Shown here: piece by piece, positions 6,399 to 13,743 of the stretch
Layout: each line of letters begins with the position of its first letter
Position numbering within the stretch: the first letter of the stretch is position 1
Origin: Candidatus Amesbacteria bacterium GW2011_GWC2_45_19
GTDB lineage: Bacteria > Patescibacteriota > Microgenomatia > CAZETR01 > Amesbacteraceae
NCBI GenBank assembly: GCA_001001555.1
Contig: LCKS01000005.1
Span: forward strand, 1-36,264
DNA: 36,264 nt
Direction: 5' to 3'
The notes under the pieces: generated by a model
Told to the model about the DNA's origin: nothing
What the model saw: only the letters and a program-made list of their open reading frames with translations
Database searches by the model: none
Translations under genes and position numbers: made by a program

Positions 6399-7056
6399 GC
6401 CAAGAATAATTTTTGAAGATGAAGTCATGCGGGTGATCGACAAACCGGCAGGATGGGTGGTTAACAAAGCACAGACTGTTAAAGAAAAAACAATTCAAGA
6501 TTGGTTTGGGATAGGCTCTGGGCAAGGAGAGTTTTATGATAAGGGGGGAATTGTGCACAGGTTAGACAAGGATACCAGCGGGGTGATGGTACTGGCAAAA
6601 ACGCTGCAGGCTTATGAGAAACTGAAACAGCAGTTTTTGGAACGCAAAACGGTGAAAAAATACGTGGCGCTGGTGCATGGGGAATTTAAAGAGAACGAGG
6701 GAATAATAAATACTCCGATAGAAAGAATTGGCCAGAAATTTTATGTAGGAAAAGATTTGTCGAGAACTGCCATCACCGAATGGCAAGTAATTAAAAAAAT
6801 CGGAGAAAACACACTGGTTGAACTCACACCTCACACCGGACGGACGCATCAGTTAAGAGTACATATGCGGCATCTGGGTCACCCGATTGTAGCCGACCCG
6901 ATTTATGGAGACCGGAAAACCTGGATGAAAGATTTGCAAATTTGCCCGCGGCTCTTTCTGCATGCCAAATTTTTAGAAATAACCCATCCGGCGACTGGAG
7001 AAAAAATGACATTTACAGCGGAGCTTCCGGAAGAGTTGGAAAAGGTGCTACACTAA
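6376..7056 (+). CDS. RluA-family RNA pseudouridine synthase
   Basis: A 226-residue RluA-type enzyme that converts uridine to pseudouridine in rRNA or tRNA. Seen in order: 'I-I-F-E-D-E-V-M-R-V-I-D-K-P-A-G-W-V-V' (about 11-30), the catalytic motif G-G-I-V-H-R-L-D-K-D-T-S-G with the catalytic Asp at about 64, 'K-K-Y-V-A-L-V-H-G', and the late 'T-G-R-T-H-Q-L-R-V-H-M' motif (about 153-163) followed by 'G-H-P-I-V-A-D-P-I-Y-G'. There is no N-terminal S4 domain. The start is GTG at 6376 or 6388, both inside the dksA-like gene. The rRNA target cannot be told from the sequence. Confidence 0.93.
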   Translation: MRKSVRSEPRIIFEDEVMRVIDKPAGWVVNKAQTVKEKTIQDWFGIGSGQGEFYDKGGIVHRLDKDTSGVMVLAKTLQAYEKLKQQFLERKTVKKYVALVHGEFKENEGIINTPIERIGQKFYVGKDLSRTAITEWQVIKKIGENTLVELTPHTGRTHQLRVHMRHLGHPIVADPIYGDRKTWMKDLQICPRLFLHAKFLEITHPATGEKMTFTAELPEELEKVLH

Positions 7057-7060
7057 ACCA

Positions 7061-8716
7061 ATGGAACTTTTTGGCAGCTTGGCTGTAGTTTTGGGGACGG
7101 CGGCGGTGTTTGGAGTGGTGGCCAGAATGCTGCGTCAACCGGTACTTTTGGGTTATATTGCCGCGGGAGTGGCGTTGGCCGCTTTGGGGTGGGGAAAGGC
7201 GGAGGAATCAAAAAAAATACTGGAGCTGATGGGACAGTTGGGGGTGACCTTGCTTTTGTTTCTGGTGGGATTGGAATTGCCGTTGGCGGAATTAAAAAAA
7301 ATGGGCCGGGTGGCCCTGGCAACGGGATTGGGACAGATAATTTTTACCTCGGTAATAGGATACGTAATTATCCGGGCGCTGGGGTTTGGCAATGTACCGG
7401 CCTTGTATTTGGCGATAGCCCTGACTTTTAGCAGCACGATTGTTATAGTTAAACTGCTGTCTGAAAAAAAGGACTTGCAAAGTTTGTACGGAAAGATAGC
7501 GGTTGGTTTTTTGCTGGTTCAGGATTTTGTGGCGATTGGGATATTAGTTGTCATGTCCGGATTGGCTTCGGGAGGGACGGGGTGGGGAAATTTGGCGGGA
7601 GTGATGGTAAAAGGAATAATTCTGGTGGCGGCGGCGGTTTGGCTGGCGGGGCGGGTAATGCCAAAGCTGCTGGACTGGCTGGGACGGTCCACAGAACTGC
7701 TGTTTGTGGGGACGATTGCCTGGTGTTTAGCGGTGGCGGCCGTAGTGGCCTCGCCGTGGGTGGGGTTTAGTATCGAAATCGGAGGGTTTTTGGCCGGGTT
7801 GGCACTGGCGGCAACGGCGGAACACTGGCAGATTTTAGCGCGAACCCGGCCGTTGCGTGATTTCTTTTTAACTTTGTTTTTTGTGGTGTTGGGGGCCAGT
7901 GTGACTGTGGGGCAAGTGCGGCCGATATTGTGGCCGGCGGCAGCTCTGTCTGCGTTTGTGCTGGTGGGTAATCCGCTGATCGTGATGGCGATTATGGGGG
8001 TGATGGGTTATAAAAAAAGGACTTCGTTTATGGCCGGAATTACGGTGGCGCAAATATCCGAATTTTCTCTGATACTGGTGGCCCTGGCGGTAAAAACCCG
8101 GGCGGTGGGGCCGGAGATACTGAGCTTGACGGCCTTAGTGGGAGCGGTGACGATGACGATATCTACGTATTTGATTATGTATTCCGAATCCCTGTACAAG
8201 TTTCTGAAGCCGGTGTTGGGGATATTTGAGCGCCGGGTAAAGACTGCAGCCATAGGGGGAGAAGCAAAATTGGCCGGGCACATCTTGCTTTTGGGTCATA
8301 ATCGGATGGGAAGCGTATTGCGGCCGGCTCTGGAAAAACTGGGGCGGCCGGTAGTGGTGGTGGATTTTGATCCTCGGGTGGTCGAAGAAACAGGCGGGGT
8401 ATATGGAGATATTGCCGATTATGAACTATATGACCAGTTGAATCTTGATCAGGCGGAGATGGTGCTGTCCACGGTTTCAGACGTGGAAGATAATCTGCAA
8501 TTGTTGTCTGCCTTAAAGAAAAAGCGGCCGATTTCCATTATCCTGGCTGCCGATGCGGCCGACGCGGTCAGATTATATAAAGCCGGGGCGGATCTAGTGC
8601 TGGTTCCACATACCATCGGGGGCGAATATCTGTCTCACCTCATTACCTCTCATGGCTTGGATAAGAAATATTTGCAGGAGAAAGGCCGAGAGCTGCGGGA
8701 GCGTTTGATATTATAG
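7061..8716 (+). CDS. KefB-type cation:proton antiporter with TrkA-N domain
   Basis: A 551-residue CPA2-family antiporter. Residues 1 to about 385 form about 12 transmembrane helices, with family segments such as 'Q-P-V-L-L-G-Y-I-A-A-G-V' (helix 2), 'L-L-F-L-V-G-L-E-L' (helix 3), 'F-S-S-T-I-V-I-V-K-L-L' and 'V-Q-D-F-V-A-I' (the conserved Asp of helix 5). The cytoplasmic C-terminus (about 405-520) is a Rossmann TrkA-N domain starting 'H-I-L-L-L-G-H-N-R-M-G-S' and continuing with 'V-V-V-V-D-F-D-P'. The nucleotide-binding domain probably gates K+ or Na+ exchange for protons. The start is 4 bases after the rlu stop, so it is co-transcribed with that gene. Confidence 0.93.
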   Translation: MELFGSLAVVLGTAAVFGVVARMLRQPVLLGYIAAGVALAALGWGKAEESKKILELMGQLGVTLLLFLVGLELPLAELKKMGRVALATGLGQIIFTSVIGYVIIRALGFGNVPALYLAIALTFSSTIVIVKLLSEKKDLQSLYGKIAVGFLLVQDFVAIGILVVMSGLASGGTGWGNLAGVMVKGIILVAAAVWLAGRVMPKLLDWLGRSTELLFVGTIAWCLAVAAVVASPWVGFSIEIGGFLAGLALAATAEHWQILARTRPLRDFFLTLFFVVLGASVTVGQVRPILWPAAALSAFVLVGNPLIVMAIMGVMGYKKRTSFMAGITVAQISEFSLILVALAVKTRAVGPEILSLTALVGAVTMTISTYLIMYSESLYKFLKPVLGIFERRVKTAAIGGEAKLAGHILLLGHNRMGSVLRPALEKLGRPVVVVDFDPRVVEETGGVYGDIADYELYDQLNLDQAEMVLSTVSDVEDNLQLLSALKKKRPISIILAADAADAVRLYKAGADLVLVPHTIGGEYLSHLITSHGLDKKYLQEKGRELRERLIL

Positions 8717-8753
8717 GACGTCTTTGTGGTATAATTTGTCGGAGGTAGGCTAT
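8705..8753 (+). promoter_or_regulatory. Promoter and Shine-Dalgarno site of the FAD oxidoreductase
   Basis: TATAAT at 8730-8735 has a weak TTGATA at 8705-8710 (19-base spacer). GGAGGT at 8741-8746 is one of the clearest ribosome-binding sites in the window, 7 bases before the ATG at 8754, and fixes that start over the upstream in-frame ATG at 8724. Confidence 0.55.
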
Positions 8754-10088
8754 ATGAGTAATGTAGACGTATTGGTAGCGGGGGCGGGTTTGTCTGGGCT
8801 TACGCTGGCACGAGAAATGGAAAGCGGGGGGGTGAACTACCGTCTGGTGGATACCAGAAAGGGTCCGCAGGATTTTAAGCGGGCGATGTATTTGATTAGT
8901 TCGGTAATAGCCAGACAATTGAGCTTGGGGGAGACATGTGTGGAGGGTGAAAAACCGATTGTGGGTTATCGGGAATATGATGCTGCTACAGGCCGAATGG
9001 TTGACGGTTTGGGTCCTATTTTGTCTGGGGAAATAGGATTTACTCCCGTGTCTCAGTACCGGATAGAAAAGAGTTTAAGGAGTGGTGAGATCGGGAGAAA
9101 TATTTCGTGGGGGACCACGGTCGAAGGATTGGTAGACAGTGGGAGTGGAGTGGAGGTGACCACAAACAGGGGCAATATTAGGGCCAAACTTGTCGTAGAT
9201 GCGACCGGACATTCGGCGGCGGTGACTAAGATGGCGGGAAAGAGGGAAGGCGATTATTTAATACGCGCTCTGAGGGGTGGGAGCTATCCGGTTACTGGTC
9301 ACGATCCGAGAGTGATTCACTTTGTTAGTGGGTTAGAGAGGAATGAGGGAAACTGGATGGTACCATTGGGCGAGAGCGGAGCTGAAGTAATGGCGGGTCA
9401 GGTGATGCCAGTAAGCGGAGCGAGAGAATGGTGGGATAAATATGGCCAGGGGGCATTAGAAAACTTGGTCGGTTGGTATGAGAAAAAGCTGGGGATTAGT
9501 ATTTCTTTGCCAGGAAATGGTGGCGAAAATATGGCGTTTAGGGTGGATCCCGCTCCCGCGTCCCAGTTTAAGGGAGGGGTTGTTCCTTTTGGGGAAGCGG
9601 CTGGATTAAATTCCCCGATCCATGGTCAGCTGATTGATGTGTTACCTCTATACGCAAAAACGTTGGCGGATGAGATTGTCAGGGCGAAGGAGAGAGGGGA
9701 GTGGATGAATGTTGGAAAGGGCTTTTACCGGAAATTTCTGACAGCACCTCCATTCTTGTATTTAATTCATCGAGGCTTTTTGGAAAACAGGATAAGAGGA
9801 GGATCAAGAACCGGGGGAGTAAATAGATTTATTTACAAGATCTTGCGTGAGGAATTTGACGATTTTTCTTTATGGAGGATCCTGCAAGAAGGAGGCTTGA
9901 AACTTGAAGACGTAGTTAGGCTGTCTATAAGAAGGCCGAGGGAAATGACAGGATTTATCGTTGGGTCGACTCCAGTTCTAGCTCACTTGTTGGTTACCAG
10001 GCCTGATCTCTATGTACAATTTGTGGCATCTATGCCTGGGAGAATCGCATCTTTAGCTAAAGATCGATTGGGGTCTTCCGCAGTCTAG
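8754..10088 (+). CDS. FAD-dependent oxidoreductase (lycopene cyclase / geranylgeranyl reductase-like)
   Basis: A 444-residue flavoprotein. The N-terminus 'V-D-V-L-V-A-G-A-G-L-S-G-L-T-L-A' is a classical GxGxxG Rossmann motif for FAD, and 'V-D-T-R-K' supplies the acidic end of the second strand. Further family features are 'K-L-V-V-D-A-T-G-H-S' (about 152) and the late 'V-V-P-F-G-E-A-A-G-L-N-S-P' (about 280), where the flavin ribityl chain is bound. This order matches the PHBH-fold group that includes lycopene cyclases and geranylgeranyl reductases. The substrate is not known; a role in lipid or isoprenoid modification is inferred only from the fold. The 3' end overlaps the convergent DUF1003 gene by 32 bases. 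Confidence 0.8.
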   Translation: MSNVDVLVAGAGLSGLTLAREMESGGVNYRLVDTRKGPQDFKRAMYLISSVIARQLSLGETCVEGEKPIVGYREYDAATGRMVDGLGPILSGEIGFTPVSQYRIEKSLRSGEIGRNISWGTTVEGLVDSGSGVEVTTNRGNIRAKLVVDATGHSAAVTKMAGKREGDYLIRALRGGSYPVTGHDPRVIHFVSGLERNEGNWMVPLGESGAEVMAGQVMPVSGAREWWDKYGQGALENLVGWYEKKLGISISLPGNGGENMAFRVDPAPASQFKGGVVPFGEAAGLNSPIHGQLIDVLPLYAKTLADEIVRAKERGEWMNVGKGFYRKFLTAPPFLYLIHRGFLENRIRGGSRTGGVNRFIYKILREEFDDFSLWRILQEGGLKLEDVVRLSIRRPREMTGFIVGSTPVLAHLLVTRPDLYVQFVASMPGRIASLAKDRLGSSAV

Positions 10089-10467
10089 AGAGTTCAGTGA
10101 GGATGGTTTCGATGTCAGTGTGGATAGTTTTGGTGGTTTGGTATTCTTCTTCGGCGCGGAGGTGAGCGTGGCGGTTTTGGATATTTTGGCCGACCAGGAT
10201 GAGGGGAGTAAGAAGAAGTTGGGCAATGTTGGTGAGAAAGAGCAGGAAAGCGAAGGGATATGGGTCAATGGGCCGTTCGGTAATGAGTTGCCAGGTGATC
10301 CAGAGAGAAATTATCAGGAGAATGGCGTAGACGGCGTACATGGAGCCGATGATCCTGGTGGTGATGGAAGCAATTTTGTCGTGGGCTTTAAAAAGCGAGT
10401 GGTGCTTGAGATTGACGTCAACAGGCGCGCGGCGGGTTTTGAGATACTCATGTAGATTGTCCGGCAT
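10057..10467 (-). CDS. DUF1003 membrane protein
   Basis: A 136-residue protein of the DUF1003 family. It shows 'H-D-K-I-A-S-I-T-T-R-I-I-G-S', a first membrane helix (about 45-65), 'P-I-D-P-Y-P-F-A-F-L-L-F-L-T-N' starting the second helix (about 70-95), and then the family tail 'L-V-G-Q-N-I-Q-N-R-H-A-H-L-R-A-E-E-E-Y' with a coiled cytoplasmic end. An upstream in-frame ATG would add 12 hydrophobic residues; the ATG at 10467 fits the family better. Function of the family is unknown. It is divergent from the LytR_C gene, 22 bases apart, and overlaps the FAD gene tail to tail. Confidence 0.85.
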   Translation of the reverse strand: MPDNLHEYLKTRRAPVDVNLKHHSLFKAHDKIASITTRIIGSMYAVYAILLIISLWITWQLITERPIDPYPFAFLLFLTNIAQLLLTPLILVGQNIQNRHAHLRAEEEYQTTKTIHTDIETILTELSRLRKTPIDL

Positions 10468-10472
10468 TAAAG

Positions 10473-10484
10473 TTAGTATACTAA
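10473..10484. promoter_or_regulatory. 12-bp perfect palindrome between divergent genes
   Basis: TTAGTATACTAA is a perfect palindrome in the 22-base gap between the DUF1003 gene (minus) and the LytR_C gene (plus). It could serve both promoters. It is short, so chance is possible. Confidence 0.3.
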
Positions 10485-10489
10485 TACTG

Positions 10490-11236
10490 ATGTCAAAACT
10501 CAAACTTTTAATCCTGATAGCTTTAATTATTGGTTTAGGGTTTAGTGTTTATTATTTAGCGTTTGCCCGAAGGGCCTGGGACGGGCAGAGCCGGTTTACA
10601 GTGATATCTGTGAGCGATGGAGTCCGGGTGGCTAGTTTTGATCCCAGGACGGCAGAGGGAATTAAAATAATTTTTCCGCCCAACTGGATGATTGGGGGAA
10701 CCGGCGGAAAAGGGGAGTGGCTGGCGGACAAGGTAGGCAGAGCAGACTTGGTGGCGGAAAATTTAGGAATTTTATATACAACCAGTCAATCAGATATGGA
10801 CTGGAGAGACCGGTGGCTGTGGTGGGGATGGGGAAGAAAGGTTAAATGGCAAGAAGTAGAGGCAGAGCAATGGATGAAAAAGGAACGCACGGTGGATGGA
10901 GCGGAAGTCTGGAGGTTGAGGGAAACATGGGATACGGCGGCCAGAGAAATGCTGGCTAGTAGAGCGGTCGCCGAAGAAAGATTAATGGTGACGGTGGTGA
11001 ACATGACAGATGAACCTGGATTGGCGGTGCGGGTGGCGCGTAGGATTGAAAATTCGGGTTTGCGGGTGGTGGCTACGCAGACGGGTGAGGGGGGGATCCA
11101 GGGCTGCCAAGTCAGGAGCAGTAAACAGTCTAAGTCTAAGATTGGAGTTAGATTGATGGTCAGATCGTTGGGATGTAGTTGGGGAGAGGCGGAAGTGGGG
11201 GAGAACGAAGTGGAACTATTCTTCGGCCAAAGGTGA
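10490..11236 (+). CDS. Membrane-anchored LytR_C-domain envelope protein
   Basis: A 248-residue protein with an N-terminal transmembrane anchor (about 5-24), a middle region rich in Trp and Arg (about 95-145), and a C-terminal domain (about 165-248) starting 'L-M-V-T-V-V-N-M-T-D-E-P-G-L-A-V-R-V-A-R-R-I-E' and ending 'E-V-E-L-F-F-G'. The phrase 'V-x-V-x-N-x-T-x-x-P-G-L-A-x-x-V-A' is the hallmark of the LytR/CpsA/Psr C-terminal (LytR_C) domain. The catalytic LCP domain is missing. It probably sits outside the membrane and takes part in envelope organisation. The start at 10490 is the ATG that gives a standard anchor. The 3' end overlaps the TPR gene by 21 bases, tail to tail. Confidence 0.75.
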   Translation: MSKLKLLILIALIIGLGFSVYYLAFARRAWDGQSRFTVISVSDGVRVASFDPRTAEGIKIIFPPNWMIGGTGGKGEWLADKVGRADLVAENLGILYTTSQSDMDWRDRWLWWGWGRKVKWQEVEAEQWMKKERTVDGAEVWRLRETWDTAAREMLASRAVAEERLMVTVVNMTDEPGLAVRVARRIENSGLRVVATQTGEGGIQGCQVRSSKQSKSKIGVRLMVRSLGCSWGEAEVGENEVELFFGQR

Positions 11237-11956
11237 GGGAGGATTTTCTTCGGTAAAAGATTCCTCTTCCTGTTCTTCGGTGGCGGAGACGTCAGGTTTC
11301 TCTTCGTGAATTAGCTCCGGGGGAGTGAAAGCGGCGTAGGTCAGCTTTTCCGTTAAGGGGAATGAGGGAGTGGAGTGGTATTTGGCGCCCCGGCCGGTTT
11401 CTCTGACAAAAATTTTCAAAGGATCGATGGAACGGATGAAAGCGGAATATGTATTGCCGGCTTGGATGAGGGTGCGCAGGCGGGAAGCCAAGTCGTCCGG
11501 GAAACGGGCCAAGTATTCATTGGCTGTAGTTATGGCCACCACATTGTGCTGGCGGACGACGACTTTGACCGGGTCTCCGGGGTGGAGGCGGGAAATGACT
11601 TTGGCGTCTCCGGGGCGGATGGGCTGAATGGTTTTGGTCACTCCGGGCTCTTCCAGAAACATGGTTTGGGGATAGCTAGATTTGCCGGTTGCCAGGCGAG
11701 TCAAGCGGGAGGTTTTGAGGTTGACTAGGTTGCGGGTGGCGATAGTGTTGAATTTGTCCAGGCGCAGGACTTTTTTGTAGGCATTTTCGGCTTTGGACTT
11801 GTGACCGATTTCCATAAATGACCGGCCGAGGCGATTAAGAGCTTCGATATCCCGGGGTTGGTGCTTTAATATCAAAAGGTTGATTTTGACGGCTTCTTTC
11901 CAATTTCCGGTTAGTGCGGCGTCGATGGCTTGTTTGGCTTGTGGTGTAGGATGCAT
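11216..11956 (-). CDS. TPR-containing protein
   Basis: A 246-residue soluble protein. Residues about 5-75 form two tetratricopeptide units, 'G-N-W-K-E-A-V-K-I-N-L-L-I-L-K-H' and 'E-A-L-N-R-L-G-R-S-F-M-E-I-G-H-K-S-K-A-E-N-A-Y', typical of protein-protein interaction. The middle region (about 115-215) has beta-type phrases such as 'D-P-V-K-V-V-V-R-Q-H-N-V-V-A-I' that I cannot assign. The last 35 residues are very acidic (E-E-Q-E-E-E-S). It has a consensus promoter directly upstream with almost no leader and is divergent from yebC, 34 bases apart. A scaffold role is a guess from the TPRs. Confidence 0.75.
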   Translation of the reverse strand: MHPTPQAKQAIDAALTGNWKEAVKINLLILKHQPRDIEALNRLGRSFMEIGHKSKAENAYKKVLRLDKFNTIATRNLVNLKTSRLTRLATGKSSYPQTMFLEEPGVTKTIQPIRPGDAKVISRLHPGDPVKVVVRQHNVVAITTANEYLARFPDDLASRLRTLIQAGNTYSAFIRSIDPLKIFVRETGRGAKYHSTPSFPLTEKLTYAAFTPPELIHEEKPDVSATEEQEEESFTEENPPSPLAEE

Positions 11957-11963
11957 CGCAAAA

Positions 11964-11991
11964 AGTATAGATGGTGGTAGAATATTGTCAA
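11964..11991 (-). promoter_or_regulatory. Sigma70-type promoter, minus strand, leaderless position
   Basis: On the minus strand TTGACA (11986-11991), a 16-base spacer and TATACT (11964-11969) are followed by 7 bases and the ATG at 11956. On the plus strand a TAGAAT (11978-11983) lies 7 bases before the yebC ATG at 11991, so both divergent genes may be leaderless. Confidence 0.65.
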
Positions 11992-12458
11992 TGAGCGGAC
12001 ACAGTAAGTGGGTGACGATTCATAGGCAAAAGCAGGTGAATGATGTTAAAAGGGGAGCAGTGTTTACTAAATTGGCGAGGGCGATAACTATGGCGGTTAA
12101 GCAAGGCCGGGGCTTGCAATTGGCGCTTGCGAAGGCCAAACAATTTAATATGCCCAAGGATAATATTCAGCGGGCTATTGACCGGAGAGACGAATTGCAC
12201 GAGGTAATGTTTGAAGGTTTTGGGCCCGGCGGTGTAGCGGTGATGGTGGCGGCGGTGACGGACAATAAACTGCGTACCGCAGCTGCGGTATGGGGATTGT
12301 TGAAGAAAGGAACGGTGGCTTATTTGTTTTCCGCGGACAGGACAGCGAATTTTGAAGTAAGGGTGGAAGACGCGGCGGCCAGAGCTAAAATAGAAGCGGT
12401 ATTGGCAAAACTGGAAGAACTAGACGACGTACAGAAAGTGTGGACGAACTATGCGTAA
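11991..12458 (+). CDS. yebC: Short YebC/TACO1-type protein lacking the middle domain
   Basis: A 155-residue YebC-family protein; usual members have about 240-250 residues and act in transcription regulation or in translation of difficult sequences. The N-terminal domain is intact: MSGHSKWVTIHRQKQ, 'D-V-K-R-G-A-V-F-T-K-L-A-R', 'N-M-P-K-D-N-I-Q-R-A-I-D-R'. Then come 'F-E-G-F-G-P-G-G-V-A-V-M-V' and 'G-T-V-A-Y-L-F', after which the sequence jumps to the family's last motif, 'L-E-E-L-D-D-V-Q-K-V-W-T-N'. About 65 residues that normally lie between are absent, and the loops are shortened. The frame is clean, so this looks like evolved reduction rather than a frameshift. The stop overlaps the next gene by 8 bases. 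Confidence 0.88.
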   Translation: MSGHSKWVTIHRQKQVNDVKRGAVFTKLARAITMAVKQGRGLQLALAKAKQFNMPKDNIQRAIDRRDELHEVMFEGFGPGGVAVMVAAVTDNKLRTAAAVWGLLKKGTVAYLFSADRTANFEVRVEDAAARAKIEAVLAKLEELDDVQKVWTNYA

Positions 12459-13224
12459 ACGCCAAAAATTTGTCTTGACGGCGCTGGCCCTGGCGGCCGG
12501 ACTGTGGGGGATTCATGCCATCCCCGTGGCTTTGGAATGGCGCTACTGGCTAATTGCTCTGTTAGTAGGGATATCCGCGGTCGGGTCTGGCTGGGCGCTG
12601 CGTGAGGGACTATCCGGAATTGAGTGGTTGACAGTGGTTTTGCCTCCCACGCTGTTTGCGGCCGGAGTGGGACTGTTTTATATTCTGCTGCCGACGCACT
12701 GGCTGGCCAGGCTGGCCATAGTGACAATGTTTGGGGTAGGACAGTACGCCTTACTCTTAACCGCGAATATTTTTTCAGTGGCAGCTATCCGGACTATTGC
12801 TCTGTTCCGGGCGGCGGGGGCGGTGGGGTTTGTAATGACCATGTTGACGGGATTTTTATTGTACGACTCCATTTTGTCTTTCCGGGAGGCATGGTGGTGG
12901 TCGGCGCCGCTGGTGGCGATTGTTTCCATATTGCTCCTGTTGCCTGCTCTATGGTCGGTAGAAGTAGAAAATAAGATAAGTTTGAAAGTAATTAAATACA
13001 CGGTTTGGCTGGCTGTCTTGCAAGGGCTGATGGCGGTAGCCATCTCTTTCTGGCCGGTGTCGCTAACCGTGGCTTCGCTTTTTTTGACGACTATGTTATA
13101 TATTTATTTAGGCATCTCCCAACATCACTTTTCCCAGAGGTTATTTAGCCGGACGGTGTGGGAATACGTTACCATCGGAGTGGTAGTGTTGGTTACCATG
13201 TTGATAACTTCCGCGTATGGCTGA
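12451..13224 (+). CDS. Polytopic membrane protein (unknown)
   Basis: A 257-residue protein with about eight hydrophobic segments spread over the whole length (for example around 8-25, 32-50, 58-78, 84-105, 112-135, 145-165, 180-205, 235-255) and short charged loops. No transporter or enzyme motif is visible. The start ATG overlaps the yebC stop and the stop overlaps the start of the following 33-codon ORF by 8 bases, so it is the middle gene of a translationally coupled unit. It resembles the polytopic unknowns often found beside yebC in CPR genomes, but I cannot name a family with confidence. Confidence 0.7.
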   Translation: MRKRQKFVLTALALAAGLWGIHAIPVALEWRYWLIALLVGISAVGSGWALREGLSGIEWLTVVLPPTLFAAGVGLFYILLPTHWLARLAIVTMFGVGQYALLLTANIFSVAAIRTIALFRAAGAVGFVMTMLTGFLLYDSILSFREAWWWSAPLVAIVSILLLLPALWSVEVENKISLKVIKYTVWLAVLQGLMAVAISFWPVSLTVASLFLTTMLYIYLGISQHHFSQRLFSRTVWEYVTIGVVVLVTMLITSAYG

Positions 13225-13318
13225 GGCCGGTGGATGGACTAGAAAAAGCAAACCTAGAGGACCAGCAGGGGGTATAGATATTTGCCGCTGTGGCAAAAGT
13301 TTCGGAGGCTTTGGATAA
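13217..13318 (+). CDS. Candidate 33-residue Cys-Gly-rich microprotein
   Basis: A short ORF starts with ATG at 13217 inside the end of the membrane gene (8-base overlap ATGGCTGA) and encodes 33 residues. The first half is basic (G-G-W-T-R-K-S-K-P-R-G-P-A-G-G), and the end is 'D-I-C-R-C-G-K-S-F-G-G-F-G', a C-x-C-G-K knuckle-like motif. The overlapping start, the biased composition and the Cys motif suggest a real gene, possibly a metal- or nucleic-acid-binding peptide. With only one Cys pair, a zinc site would need a partner or dimer. It may be a chance ORF. Confidence 0.45.
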   Translation: MAEAGGWTRKSKPRGPAGGIDICRCGKSFGGFG

Positions 13319-13536
13319 AAAAGCAGATGGGGAGTAGTAAAAGAAAGAGGGGATTTTTGTGGATATGTTTCACGGGGAGAGTGGGGGAGTTTTCACAAAG
13401 TGATATAGTTTGATATAGACTATAGGCTAAGTAGGGAGAGAGAGCGAGGAGGGTAAATTTTTAATTCTTAATTTTTAATCAAATCTCATTTTTTAATTTT
13501 AAATTGGAGATAGGGGCTGTCTCCTAACAGTTGGGG
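13319..13536. other. Non-coding, AT-rich spacer
   Basis: No gene is visible in this part of the 425-base gap before xer. It holds a direct repeat GATATAG-TTT-GATATAG (about 13400-13420), purine-rich runs (AGGGAGAGAGAGCGAGGAGGG) and an AT-rich stretch built of degenerate TTTTTAAT units (13457-13505). I see no DnaA-box cluster and no terminator with a T-run that fits the upstream operon. Confidence 0.5.
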
Positions 13537-13576
13537 TTGACAGGAAGTATTCAATCTGATTATAATCGAGTATAAT
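13537..13576 (+). promoter_or_regulatory. Strong promoter with two -10 boxes for the xer leader
   Basis: TTGACA at 13537-13542, an 18-base spacer and a perfect TATAAT at 13561-13566. A second TATAAT at 13571-13576 follows 10 bases on. The second would start transcription around 13583, exactly at the foot of the hairpin that follows. The two boxes also form ATTATA-N6-TATAAT dyad symmetry (13559-13576). Confidence 0.7.
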
Positions 13577-13581
13577 ATCCC

Positions 13582-13743
13582 TAATGCTCAGTTTCTCCTC
13601 GACGGAGAAGACTGAGCATTACGGCATGTAATGTTGACCTTTGTTTTCCATTACCGGTGAAATGTCCTAAAATAAAAATGCTTGAGTTCCCTATTTATTT
13701 TTTAACTAACTAAAATTACCCTTTCCTAAATAAACCCGAAATT
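13582..13743 (+). ncRNA. Structured leader RNA upstream of xer, with alternative hairpins
   Basis: The transcript would begin with a 17-bp hairpin with one bulge (13582-13598 paired with 13604-13621, loop TCGAC). Its 3' end CATTAC (13617-13622) can instead pair with GTAATG (13628-13633), and that GTAATG can also pair with CATTAC (13649-13654). These pairings exclude one another, as in attenuators and riboswitches. Downstream lies an 11-codon ORF (13678-13713, MLEFPIYFLTN) and an A/T-rich stretch to the xer ATG. It may regulate xer or be an independent small RNA; no known riboswitch class is recognised. Confidence 0.5.

Noticed and set aside
13319-13536. Replication origin in the AT-rich spacer
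   Set aside because: Only one loose DnaA-box-like sequence is present and dnaA and dnaN are not next to it, although gyrA, gyrB and dnaB are in the window.
13559-13576. dif-like recombination site near xer
   Set aside because: ATTATA-N6-TATAAT has dyad symmetry but the arms do not match the ATAA-N6-TTAT layout of dif, and the bases are explained by two -10 boxes.
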